From NCBI GenBank assembly GCA_037176905.1, contig JBBBWG010005224.1:1-64000 (forward strand): DNA of 64,000 nucleotides, given 5' to 3'. Position numbers and translations under genes: made by a program. This DNA is from Azolla pinnata (Eukaryota > Streptophyta > Polypodiopsida > Salviniales > Salviniaceae). Of this stretch, positions 28,727-40,463 are shown piece by piece; position 1 is the stretch's first letter; each line of letters starts with the position of its first letter. The notes below the pieces were generated by a model. It did no database searches. It worked only from the letters and a program-made list of their open reading frames with translations, and was not told the origin of the DNA.

Positions 28727-31700
28727 TTAATTGGGTATCACATTTAGCCTCACAGTTGCTGTAACTTCAGGATGCAACTTAATCTCTGCTACATACTCTC
28801 CAATCTCCCTTATCTCTGGCAGCGTCACATCCCTCTTGTCGAAAACCCTAGCATTTTGTGTTCAATAAAAAGCCGATGGTGAAAAAATAATTTGAATGCA
28901 TAGGAAAGCCTAGATGGCTTTATGCCGGAGTTTTGACAATGCCACCCTAAGCCTAAACCACAATGCTACAGTAGAAACAAGTAGAATATCTTACCTGTTC
29001 GTTTGTGCTTGGATTATATCCACCAAGTCTTGTGTTGTGACACTGTTGGATGGAGTCAACAAAAAAATGGTGAATTTCCTGAAAGCCGCATTTTACATAA
29101 AACAGAGCTTCAAAAACTGACGCGAATTACCTCCCGAAAATTTGCTTCCCCTTCCCAATCTTCCGACGGCAGTTGAAGATGCCAATCGTCTTAAACATGA
29201 GAGCATCAGACTCGGCCTCCTCTTTAATCTGCGTTCACAATAACCTCACAAGTTACTGAAGAAAAAAGCTCAAATTTTGTTTACCAAACTAATGCTGGCC
29301 AGTTTTTTATGACAGCCATGGAGTTTCAATGACTTCTTGTGTTTATAATGTCCCTTGAATTATGAGGATCTAAAACCTGTCCTGATGATGAGAGATTAGA
29401 TGTATGTAACACGTCAATTCAATCTTAGTTGAGGAGGGATGTCTTAATACTTAGGGAGGGTTTGACACAATATCAAACAATCAAGGTACTTCTCCTTTAA
29501 ACTAAAGGTGCATTCATAAAATGATAGTGCAAGTTCATCAATCTTGTTCTCTCTCTCTCTCTAAATTTCAAACTATGGAGAATAAGATCACCATAGAGTT
29601 CACAAAAACAAGTTAGAGACTCACTCTCAGCTTTTCGGCTTCTTTCCTCTCCTGTTCGAGCCTGATTTGCCTGAAAGCAATCACATAACACATGTACTTC
29701 TCAAAAAAAGAAATAATTGTGAGAATTGCATATCTAGTTTTGCATTCAATAGACCTACTTGAGAAACTCTGGCGTGGCAACTTGTGCTTTTCCATATGGG
29801 TAAAGAAAGTTGCGGAAATATCCAGGTTTCACAGCTAGAAGGTCGCCCGTCTTACCAAGATATTTGACATCCTCTTTTAAAACAATCTAATTATCAAGTT
29901 ATGAAATTCAATGAGTTACTGTGAAGAAGTGGGGAATTCAGCTAACCATGGAACCTTTTTTATAAAGCTCTGATAAAAGCTCGTAGTATTATTCAGCTAA
30001 CCATGGAACCTTTTTTATAAAGCTCTGATAAAGGCTCGTAGTTCACCTGAAACCTCTTTTGTGTTTTCTTCTGAGCTATTATCTCAACCTTTCTTTGAAC
30101 ATCGCTGATATTAGAAGACAAATTGCACAATCCGCACTGTTTAAAAGAAAAGATCAGTGGTTACAATGTGGCACAAAAAAAATATTTTCCAAAAAGACTC
30201 TTTTTCATTCATTATCACAACGAATTGCGTTCCTATGTTTGTAAATATGTTTATAATGTGAAGCACATACAAAACATAACCAGATGCTTTCAAAGCATTC
30301 TACCTTGTTTAAGTATATCAAATACAGAAAATATGGTAAAGGCATAAAATTATATGTTATATTGATTCTTTACAAACTTTAGATAATGAGCAAATCGTTT
30401 CATTTTAAAAGAAAGTTTTAGGCCAAAGATTTTTTTTAACCAACACATTTATTGAGTGAATAAAAACATTAAGTGCTTAAATGTGGAACAGATTTCCGCC
30501 ATAGTTCTGAGATGTAGAATATGTATTTTTAATTTTTTTCTAGTATTCTAAAATGTTTCTTATAGATAAAATACACTTTTTTTAATAATTATTTGCAGCT
30601 TTTCATAATCGGTGATGAAAACATGTGTTCCATGTATCCCCCAAAAGCAAGTGTACATACATGAATGGAGCTCCAATCCCTTATTTCTGATGCTTTTATA
30701 TTGGCTAAACACCAGAGGCTATATACTAGTTACAAAACATATGAGAGGATATGCTGATCATTGAATGTTTGAACAACCATTTAAGTAAATACTTCCTTCA
30801 AACAATGGAATCAAATCCTTTATCTACAACTAAGGTTTGTAGTCAACTTGAAAACCATACTCAGGTGGTCAATATAAGATAGCTGGAAAGATCTTTATGT
30901 GAAATCAGGATCTGTGAAAGATTTTCACATTAAATTTCTTGCTGTGGATTCAAATATCGGTTGAGTGTGATTCGGCATCCAGTAAGAGATTTTTGGGCCA
31001 AATAGAAAGCCTAAGCTTCTATCCCTAAATTAATTTACAGCCAACCATTTGGCTGCCATTTCAGCATCATAGCCTTTCCCAAAGCTTCCTTCCACAACTG
31101 GTGAATTAAATCTTAGGTTTATCGTGAGGTAGAAGAACCCACAGGAAAGCATGGTAACGAGAAAGCAAACAAAGAGCTTGACACTTAATCCACGGATAAT
31201 TATTACATCTCGATTCGCATGCTAACTGTTATTAGTTTAACAAGCCCTAGGTCTGTTTCCACACCATAGCCCTTAATATATCAATAGAATTTAGGTCTTT
31301 GTTCAAACCATAGCCTTACGCATATCAACAAACTCATGGTATATTTCTAGACCACATTCCCTTAACTATCAACAAATGCTAGGTTTATTTCAAGTCCATA
31401 GAGCTCTCTACTAGCAGATGCAAGGTCTACTATTTCCACATCATAGTGATCTTTGCATTGGAACATAATATTGAGTCGTGATACTTCAATTCACAATTTA
31501 CCATTATGCTCCAATTCCACGTAACCACCACTCCAGTAAAAAGGAATTAAATGCAGCCTCTGCTTTCTTGCATTTATGAAAACCAGTACTGTCGTGGCAA
31601 AGGGTTTGGCATTAATAAACAAATGAAAACGGTAGATACAAAACATAAACCAAGGTTTGATCTTATGCCCGCTTGCATGCGCGATTTACGATAATAATTT

Positions 31701-32401
31701 ATCAATTTACCGAACATGGGGGGGATTTGATTCAAAGACCCCTGTTACTGACACATGATACAATCAAGCTACCATAAGGGCATATCCCTCCAAATAATCT
31801 TAATCCCTGAATCTGACCTTGGAGCCACTTCGACATATGCATGCTTATTGGTATGATGACTTCATTATTTGCTAATGCATAGAACTAGGACTTCGATCTC
31901 ATGTAATCTCTACAACTTTACGTTAATAATCATGTCGGAAGAATGCAGTTAAAGTTCCTGTTATGCATACATACGAAAACTCCCATTTCATCTTTGTTAA
32001 AGCTCCTGTGTTGCATACAAACGAGAACTCCATTTCATATTTGAGAAACACAAATGGCAATGGAGAACTGCATTGCATCTTCGAGCTCATGTAACCTCTA
32101 CAACTTTACGTTAACAATCCTGTCGGAAGAATGCAGTCGAAGTTCCTGCTATGCATACATACGGAAACTCCGTTCCATCTTTGTTAAAGTTCCGGTTTTG
32201 CACACGAACGAGGACTCCAATTTCATCATCGACAAACGCGAGTGGCAATGGAAACACTCCCGGGGGGGGGGGGGGCAAAAGAGCACAGATTTTGTATCTT
32301 ATTTCTTTAAAATTTAGGTTTTCTTGCACCTGTACGAGAGGCGACCCCTGAAGAGACGAAGCAGACGAGGAGAGACAAGAGGCAGAAGCGAGCCCCGCCA
32401 T
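28727..32401 (-). CDS. RPL9: Plastid ribosomal protein L9 (bL9c), 7 exons
   Basis: Large-subunit protein of the plastid ribosome. Exons in coding order: 32330-32401, 30047-30136, 29759-29886, 29625-29670, 29131-29228, 28995-29042, 28727-28847 (603 bp, 200 residues). The first exon gives [19 protein letters not shown], a classic short plastid transit peptide. The L9 N domain shows [21 protein letters not shown] and [20 protein letters not shown]. The central helix is [20 protein letters not shown]. The C domain shows [17 protein letters not shown] and [22 protein letters not shown]. It matches the plastid, not the mitochondrial, plant form. Differences from the usual plastid protein: the Lys-rich stretch before the N domain is replaced by [15 protein letters not shown], and SQLQRxxDK is QTNRVFDK. 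The exon 1/exon 2 junction crosses a 2.2-kb intron and rests on phase and a strong pyrimidine tract before the acceptor. Confidence 0.92.
29936..30045. repeat. 55-bp tandem duplication abutting the L9 exon 2 donor
   Basis: ATTCAGCTAACCATGGAACC... is repeated at 29936 and 29991 with a 55-bp period, almost identical. On the coding (minus) strand it lies directly after exon 2. The donor GTGAAC belongs to the exon-proximal copy only; the other copy has TAATAC at the matching place. So the duplication arose at the start of the intron without making a second donor. Confidence 0.92.
31871..32247. repeat. 188-bp tandem duplication in L9 intron 1
   Basis: Two adjacent copies with a 188-bp offset share TACAACTTTACGTTAA (31911 and 32099), GTCGGAAGAATGCAGT, ATGCATACATACG and TGGCAATGG (32055 and 32243). 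The second copy ends just before a run of 14 G (32262-32275) and about 80 bp inside the intron from exon 1. Identity is roughly 80%. Confidence 0.9.
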
Positions 32402-34464
32402 GGAAAGGGAATGTGCCGGAGGAGGAACAGGAGCTTCTCGGACTCGAGCTTCTGGATAAGATGATGAAGGAAAGAAGAGAAGACTTCACTTCTTCTTGAA
32501 TCCAACCACAAGTTCAAATCCCACTACAACAACTCTAACTAACAAACTCACCTCAGACTTTCCAACTCTTACTGTTTTGTACCAGCTAAATCCACTGTTC
32601 TCTCGCTACATGATTCGATTCGATTTGACACCGATCGAATAATCCGCTACATAATCCGCTATTTGGCACACTACGCGATTCCAACGTGTATATGCATGCT
32701 TGAGAAGCGTAAGATCGAACTGGCTTTTGAACGGGTTGATTGTGAAGTCGATCGGGCTGGGGGCGGGGGAGTCTGGGCTCTGTTTCACAGTGTTTTTGTG
32801 GCCGTTTATTTTGCTTCGGCTCGAGAAACGGGGCGATGCATGCGCGATCTGTAGCAGCCGCATCACTCTTGCTGGAACGATGTTTATTAGAAAGAAATTG
32901 CTCAATTGCTACTTCGCCTTCTTTTTGCCCCTGTTTCAGTGGCGAATAATGCTTGTCAATGCACGGGTTTAATTATGCGTTCCGTTGTTGCATGCTGAAT
33001 TTTAGATCCGCGCCGCTTTTTCTTTATCGGGGCTTCATTTTCTGCTGGTGAGTTCATGCGGGGCACTTCGCCGTGGAACAACTCGGGTTAAATTTGCAGC
33101 TCATTCTTATAGAACAAAATCTTGACGCAATACTACTGTTTGTCGCACATACTTCCGATGGCGAGTCAACTCATCTTCGATAGCACGAGACTAGGGAGAA
33201 CAGGGAGATGGGCAATAAGTAGGTCTAAATTCGACGTCCGTCTTAACCCTAGACCCCACAACAAACCCGGAGAATCATTGTGAATTTTCTCGAACCTTTT
33301 TCTGCTGTTCAGTCAGAGCTCGTAGATTTCATGGAAAATGTCCCCACGGCGAAGATGCTAAGAGATAGAAGATGTGCTTTACAAATTCGATGAAGCATCG
33401 ATCTCCGGGTGCAGAGACCTGGGTTAAAACACACGATTACGCACAATGCAATTATTAGTTAAATCTAACGGATGGCTAGTTAATCCGGATGTTACGTGCA
33501 CTTGCTCCAGGCCCTCGAATTTCGGCATACACCGATGGCGAATAAATGGAACTTGAAATCTTCGGCTAAAAAAGAGGGGTTCTAAATGGAATGGGATTTA
33601 TGGGGCATTGAAAAAAACAGACAGCAATGGCGATCGCAAGGCGGATTATTGCGGAAACGTCTGGTAAAAAGAAGAAGAAGGAAGGAAGAGTAGAGGATCT
33701 TTTACCATGCATGAAAGAAAGAGAAGGAGATCTTACAATCGCACAAGTGACGAATCGGACTCTGCACGATTCTCACGAGTCACCACCTATTAATGTCGAT
33801 GGTTGAACTGACAAGGCGCCGAAAACTAGCGTTAGAATTGGGGGGGGGCATTCCGTAATTGGCCAAAGGTTTGACCTCCAGATCCCCCCCCCCCCTTAAC
33901 TCGCAGAGAGTCTGTTAGTTGTACCGATCGAAATAATGCCAAAAGTGAATTGGAAGTTCCGATGAGCTCCACGTGGCTTGTCGAGAGCAGAGCGTCATCG
34001 ATTTGCATCGCGGCAACAGTGGTTTTGGCATGCATGTGGCTCATGAGCGAAACATGCCCTGCAGCAGGCTGGAGGCAGTGGTGGATTCAAGAGTTCAGGG
34101 GTTCAGGGGTTGCAGAATCTGCAGACTGGTCCTTGAACGAACCTCTGTCAATGGATTGATCGATCGATCAATCGACCGTTCAGTGCAAATGACTAGCTGT
34201 CTTGGGCGATTGGACTCACCTCGGTAAGTGCAGATTCAAATGACGATGCCGAATTCCAATCTCCAATCCAAGGGCCTTTTTGTTTTTTTTTTCGAGCGAA
34301 TCCCTGGTTAGCTCGAGACAGACACTAGTAGATCGATAGACAGCCTTGGTCGAATCGAACGAGGACGACAGATGGCGCGAAAAAACCGAGCCAGGAAGCA
34401 GGCACCAGCCAAATTCGTTCGAGTACTGCGAATTAGCAGATTGGAGTCACGGTTGTGGCCCGTA

Positions 34465-34538
34465 GTACTGGAACGACGAGAATTCCGTGGGGTTTGCAAA
34501 GCTTGTGGTACTGGGACGACGAGAATTCCATGGGGTTT
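34465..34538. repeat. 43-bp-period tandem duplication
   Basis: GTACTGGAACGACGAGAATT and GTACTGGGACGACGAGAATT begin at 34465 and 34508 and stay nearly identical for 31 bp, through CC(G/A)TGGGGTTT. No function is apparent. Confidence 0.85.
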
Positions 34539-34757
34539 CTCGTCATCGTCATCAGCCGGGGTTCTGTGCGTGTGAACCGATCTGGATCCCCTTCCTTCTG
34601 CGGAAGCTGTGAAGGAATGGGATGGAATGGCCCGATTCCAATCGATGAATGCATGTGCAAAAATGGTAAAAGCCAGTCCGAGAGGAACGGCGAACGCCAG
34701 TTTCCGACACAGATCGCACCCATACAGATAACGCGCGACGCGTCTGTAAAAACTCCT

Positions 34758-35225
34758 CTGTATGCATGCATGCATGCATGCATGTGTGTGTGAGAACAGC
34801 AAGCATCGTGAAGCTGACAGTATGTGGCTGGAACAGGCGCGATTCGCCTCTCTGGCCAGTACACACACATGCACCACATACACACATGCAGCACATACAT
34901 GCATGCAACCCATACATACATGCACCCCATACATACATGCACCCCATACATACATGCACCGCATACATACANNNNNNNNNNNNNNNNNNNNNNNNNNNNN
35001 NNNNNNNNNNNNNNNNNNNNNNNNNNNNNNNNNNNNNNNNNNNNNNNNNNNNNNNNNNNNNNNNNNNNNNNTACATACATACATGCACCACATACATGCA
35101 TACACTACATACATACACCACATACCTACATGCATACATGCATGCAGCACATACATACATCCACCAGTGCATACATGCATCCACCACATGCATAATACAT
35201 GCACTACACACATACATACATACCG
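34758..35225. repeat. GCATGCAT / CATACATGCACC satellite-like array interrupted by a gap
   Basis: A (GCAT)n-(GT)n run at 34758-34792 is followed from about 34860 by imperfect 12-18-bp units such as CATACATACATGCACCC up to the gap, and resumes after it to about 35225. More GCATGCATG runs appear at 35330-35360 and 35460-35525. The true array length is unknown because of the gap. Confidence 0.9.
34972..35071. other. Assembly gap (100 N)
   Basis: Exactly 100 N inside the CATACATG array, a conventional placeholder for a gap of unknown size. Confidence 0.98.
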
Positions 35226-35699
35226 GAAAGCCTGGCAGAAGGCAAGAGTCAGTTGCAAGCAAAGCCCAAAGGAAGGAGAGGATGGGGATGATGGTGGGCT
35301 CATCCATCATCCCCATCCCACATGCAAGCAACGCATGCACCACATGCATGCATGCATGCATGTGGGGGCGGGGGGACGGACGCATCCATCTCATCATCCC
35401 CTTTGTGGAAGGAGGGCCATTCATTGGATGCACCAGCTGTGTGCGACCAATGGCCACGCATGCCCCACATGCATGCATGCCATGCAGCACATGGCATGCG
35501 CCACATGCGGCGCATGCATGCATGGCATGTGCCCTTTTTTTCTTTTGGGTTTTCCTCTCTCTTCATTTTTCTTTTACCCTTTTTCCTTTTCTTTTTTGCC
35601 GCGAAAACAAACAAGGGGCGGGGGACCGCACGTGCCGCTGTCGCATGCCGCGCCCTTTTTTTTTTTCCTTTTTCCCGCGCTTTCCTTCCCCGCCAATTC

Positions 35700-36160
35700 C
35701 GCCCTATCCCTTTTCTCTCTCCTCTCTCTACATTCTCTCTCTACTCCGAGCACATTCCATTCGGACACACACACACGCGCCCTCTTCTCTCTCTACATTC
35801 TCTCTCTACGTTCTCTCTCTACATTCTCTCTCTAGGACTTGCGACCCTTCTCTCTCTCTCTCTCTCTCTCCATCTCCATCTCCATCTCCATCTCCATCTC
35901 CATCTCCATCAGACTCTGTGGTGCCATGGCAGCTCACGGATTGTAGAGCTTCCTCTCTTCCCATCATCCTTCTTGCTCTTAGATCTCTGTCGCCGCCACT
36001 TCTACTGCTGCTGCTGCTACTACTACTACTGCTGCTGCTGCTTCCCCCTCGAGGAAGCTCCCTCTCTCAAGCAGGCAAGCTTGCATGCAGCTTAGGGCAG
36101 AGAGAGAGAGAGAGAAGAGCGAGAGAGAGAGAGAGAAGAGAGAAGAGAGACTGTGTGCTG
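35700..36160 (+). repeat. CT-, CATCTC- and CTG/CTA-rich leader-like tract
   Basis: Successive simple repeats: TCTCTCTACATTC units (35720-35830), (CT)n (about 35850-35870), CATCTC units (about 35870-35910), (CTG/CTA)n (36002-36042), then (GA)n-rich sequence (36097-36150). CT-rich tracts are frequent near plant transcription starts, and this one lies 0.4-0.9 kb before the ATG at 36569, so it is probably in the promoter or 5' UTR. Confidence 0.7.
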
Positions 36161-36568
36161 GAAGTCCATAGCTGCAGACCTACTGCTAGCTACAGCAAAG
36201 ATGGCGCCTCAGATAGGGAGCCCATGAGGAAGGGAGCGAGAGACGGGCAGACTTAGCATTTTCCTTCTCTTCCCCCTTTGTTGGAGCTCTGCAGAGCTTT
36301 TCGGTTCCCCTTGCCCTGGGGACCGTGAATTCCTCAGCTTCAAAGGACGCGGAGCTATTTGTCTTCCCCATACAAGCGTGAATTCTGCGGGCAATTCGCA
36401 CCCACCAAGGGAATTCCTGGTTCGTACATTGCTCGTGGTACCGCAGAAAACAGGAGTGCTCGTTCATTCCTGGCCATGATTTTGTGAAAATTCAGCTCTT
36501 TTGCCTGAATGCTCATCTAAAGAAGACGAAGAAGATTCTGCAGAAGAAAGAAGGAAGCTGCGACACAA

Positions 36569-39500
36569 ATGGGAAGCTTGCAGATAGAGAATGTGTGTAA
36601 AGGATATGGCGACCTGCGATTGTTCAATGAAATGCGAGATCGTGAAAGGCAGAAGTTCATCTACACCTCTATGGACGGATTGCTTTATTCTCCTTCTGCC
36701 TCTCCCTCTGCTGCTCTCTCCTCCAGTAAGTGCTCACATTTTGCTTCCTGGGTACTTTAACCTGTCTTTCTCTGCTTGATTTTGTTGCCAATTTGAGACA
36801 ATAGCTATGCTAGTTGCTTCTTGCTTTCTGTTCTGTTTTCCTTCTTGTATTTATATGAAAGACTTCAGAGAATTGCAGAGTTTTCCAGCTGCTTTCGGAA
36901 GTCTTCTTGTATGAGTGACTATTGATACTGTTTCTGTAGCTCTGCCCCAAGCTTTTCTTTCAAAGTTACGGTTGTGCATTCAGATTTTAAGGCTGTGGCC
37001 ATGGGAATTTTGTGATTTCATGCATGTCATTATGCATTTACACTGTTTCAGTTCGTGGCAACAGAACCTATAGCTGTTAGGGCTTTCTGCATCTCTCCCT
37101 GGTAATTTTATTGGGGTGAGATTTTCGTAGTTATGCCTTTGATTTCCTGGGCTTTTGAAAAATAGATTGCAGAAGCTTTCAATTGATTGGTTTGTAGTGT
37201 TCTGTAGCTCTACCATTGCCCAAGAACTGTTAGTGTGGGGTTTTCTATAGAAACCCTAAATGAAACAACACATGAGCTTTTTCATGTGCTTTCTGTGTAT
37301 GAGTGAGTGGTTCTGGTCCTAAGAGTTTATGGATCTGTTTGCGAGTGTGGAAGTCATTTGTGACATAAGTTTTTATTATATTGGACTTCTGTAAACGTGA
37401 TGAAGTGGAAATTTGGGGCTAATAAAGTTGTATTTCCGGACCAGAGTATGGAGATGGACTGTCTTCTGCAATTGGGCTCTCCCCATCCACACCAAGCCAT
37501 CATGATAGAGGCCTTCCATTGGATGCAAATAAGAACGACTATGACTGGTAAAAAGAACTGAGTCGTTCTTTCATCTGGCCTGCTTTGGTGATTGTAATGT
37601 GCCCCTTATGTGCTAAAAGCTGGCAGTTAGAACTGTTTTTCAATCTTTCATCTGACCTGGTTTGATGATTACAATTTGCTAAATTTGTGCACCATTTCCT
37701 TTGTGTCATTTGCTAGGCTTTTAACCCCACCCACTACCCCTCTTTTCCCGTGTCTGGATGAAGATGTGCCTCCAACTAATCTATCTCAAAGAAGATTACT
37801 CACAAGAACAACCTCAACAATTTCAAGATCTGGTCGGGTATGTCAGAATCGGGAGAGAAAACCTGAATATGGTCAATACCTTGTATATAAACTATGCAGA
37901 AGTACTCAAGATTATTAATTACTCAGGGATGGTCCGTACTAGCATTATCTTGATCTCGAGAAGTTGGAATGCTTTGGATCTAACGTGTTCTTTTTCAGCT
38001 TCTATACCCGCAGGAACCTCTTCACAAGACGGTTGTGGAAGGATCGATCCGGGGTGTAAGCCCAAGCATGAGCACAGGATCATCAACAAGCAGCATTGTG
38101 AATTCGAGCAGAGGAAGGGCATCATCACCTTCATGTAGCAGTAGTAGCCGGAGATCCAGCCCGTCTTCGAGAACAGCGCGCAGCAGCAACCCTTCTCCAT
38201 TGAGACCTTCATCTCCATACAAACATAGTGTATCTCCAGGAAGGAGTCGAAGTAGATCGATCTCGAGGTCTCCAATCTCAAGGCCCCTAACACCCACACC
38301 CCAATGCAGCTACAGCAACAACACGTCTCCATCTTCAGGAAGTGTGACCACGACCGCTGCTACCAGAGGAATGAAAGGGAAGTGCCTCTCTCCACAATTC
38401 CGTCGGTGGGATTCATCTCTCGTCGACTTCTCTAGTGAGCCTCTGCCAAACCTCCGGACATCCATGAGCGACCGAGCTGTCCGTAGAGGTGGGCCTCAAC
38501 AACCCTCTGGCAACGAAGTAGTAGATCAGATCACAACAAAAGAGAGTTATGGTGCTGTTGCTATATTGTCGTCGTTGTCATCATCAAATGGAGACTCGAA
38601 TTCTCCCTTTCCTCATGATGAAAGAATTGTTCAATCCAACAAGGAATCCGTTCTTTGCCGCATCGAAAAGACCAAGGCTGGTAGTAGCAGAAGAGCAAGG
38701 CCCGAGCTCAATGAGTTGCCTCTCAAACACAAGAGTTCTCCGGGCAAAAGAGAGATAAAACCCAGCGGCATTCATAGAAGCGCTACACCGGCGATGAATA
38801 AACAATCTGGACATCAGCTGGTATGTGCGTGGTTTTGACAGTATTGAACCGGTTTTGTGCTATTCTATTTGAAGTGCTGCAAAAACATGTGGAAATGGTG
38901 GTGGGGTAGCCTTTTTAAAATCATCTTCATTACTGTTTTCATTATGATCATAGCTAAGTTGTATGAGTTTCTTCTGCCTTTGGTGGGTCATCAGGCTCAA
39001 CGGCGTAGCTCCCAGCCTATGTTTAGGCCCTTGCTATCAAGTGCACCGGTGACATCATGTCGTGGCCTGAAGCTCCGATCCCCAAGCCGCTCTTTAGAAG
39101 ATTTTAGCTCTACCTTCGCCGGAGGTTCACATGTACTGCCTAACCATAACGATGCTAGTAACTCCGACAATGGGAAAGAAGTGCCTAGTCCAGAAGAACA
39201 TAGCTGGAGACCGCAGCAGGCAGCAGAACTTGCATCTTCGTCTGATGTTACCATTGAAAGTAGAAGGAAAATCCCAGGACATGAATTCGATGATGGTAAC
39301 AAATCCAGCTCTGGAAGGTGCATCAAGGGAACACCCATGGATTGCATGGGCTGTGAGGATGTGGACGATGACATCAACAACGTAGATCCTCACAATCGCA
39401 GTGCAAAGCATCATGAAGAATCAATGCCTTGTCAGAGCGAATTCCCAACATTGGGCCCCCTTTTTCACCATTTGAAAGACCATAAACATCCTTCAAGTCG

Positions 39501-40463
39501 GGGTCATGATCTAATTGCATCGAAGAATGACGATTCGGATGTGAGGGAATCATCACCCGCTGACGACTCGTGTGCCCCGCAGCCAGAGCAACATCAGGAT
39601 AATAAGACGAGCATCGAAGATCTGAGGCTCGATCGAATGAAACCAGTGCCTATGCAAGAGGCACATTCTGATGGATTACCGTCCAAGTTGCTGCACCATG
39701 ATGTAGAACTGGTGGCGGTCCAGGCAATGGCCGACATGAAGATGTCCACTGTGGACCACATATCAAAGGATGATGTTCTGGTTCGTGAAGCCACCATGGG
39801 AGCAAAACATGAAGGTACAACACACGCATGTATGCATACTTTCAAATGTTTTGTTCCAGTTTAAGACGTCTTTCCCTTTTCATGGGTTTATATCTTTCTA
39901 TCGTTCTGCGGCGAGGAAATGGTTCACCAAACCTTGCAAGATTTGTATGGCACATATGCATGACAGGCGGCGGCGGCGGCGACCTTTGCAAGATTGCAAC
40001 TCTAAAGCGGAGTGTGACGCTCGAAGAAGCAACCGATACCATCTTATTCTGCAACTCTATAATACAAGAGCTCGTCCACTCTGCAGCTGCGATGGCGGAC
40101 AAGCACGGCGACGTGCAGAATGTGGCGAGCAATTCGCTGAGCTCTAAAAAGGAGTTTGTGACCTTGTTTGGTTTCTCGGGGCCAGAAGAAAAAGCTGGGC
40201 TAGCATTGTCGTCGATTGCTCACACCCGGAAGAGACAGATCCCCACCACCACGATCGCGGTGCAGGAGACGAAAGTGCAAAAGCAAAGAATGAGGATGAT
40301 CCACCGACAAAGCGAAGCGCTCACGATGAAGCAGAGCCCCACGGAGCGGATCGGAAATGCCGTGATGGGGAATCTCGAGCGGATGCAAGCTCCCCCCGCA
40401 CAGAAGAGCAAGAGTATGCAAGCCAAAACAGTACAATCCAAGTGTAGCTGCTGCATGATGTGA
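36569..40463 (+). CDS. Plant-specific Ser/Pro-rich protein of unknown function, 6 exons
   Basis: Exons: 36569-36725, 37445-37547, 37717-37837, 37999-38820, 38995-39814, 39967-40463 (2520 bp, 839 residues). It fits, from memory, a land-plant family of large basic Ser/Pro-rich proteins (Arabidopsis At2g40070/At3g08670-like) whose role is not settled; microtubule association has been suggested for some. Family landmarks are all present: an N-terminal LRLFNEMRDRERQKF stretch, KNDYDWLLTPPTTPLFP across exons 2-3, a long Ser/Arg/Pro-rich low-complexity middle (SSRGRASSPS, RPSSPYKHSVSPGRSRS), PNLRTSMSDR, and the C-terminal LKRSVTLEEATDTILFCNSI helix region followed by a basic tail ending CSCCMM. No membrane segment or enzyme motif is visible. 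The cysteine-rich end (KCSCCMM) is noteworthy but is not a CaaX box. An alternative start is Met22. Confidence 0.85.

Larger units (their letters stand above)
32402..36568. other. Divergent intergenic region between L9 and the Ser/Pro-rich gene
   Basis: About 4.2 kb between two outward-pointing start codons; it must hold both promoters. It contains a G9 run (33840-33848) facing a C12 run (33884-33895), GATCGATC runs (about 34158-34175), a 43-bp-period duplication (34465-34538), GCATGCAT and CATACATG arrays with an assembly gap (34758-35225), and a CT-rich leader-like segment (35700-36160). Long frames through the gap and microsatellites are translated low-complexity sequence, not genes. Confidence 0.6.

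Noticed and set aside
32314-32517. Alternative first exons of L9 in two other frames
   Set aside because: One frame can be joined to exon 2 only through a weaker acceptor, the other not at all; the chosen frame gives a typical plastid transit peptide and a strong acceptor.
34308-36256. Several very long frames (up to 496 codons) around the first gap
   Set aside because: They are translations of CATACATG/GCATGCAT microsatellites, CT tracts and the 100-N gap; composition is only His/Thr/Met/Cys/Tyr or Ser/Leu.
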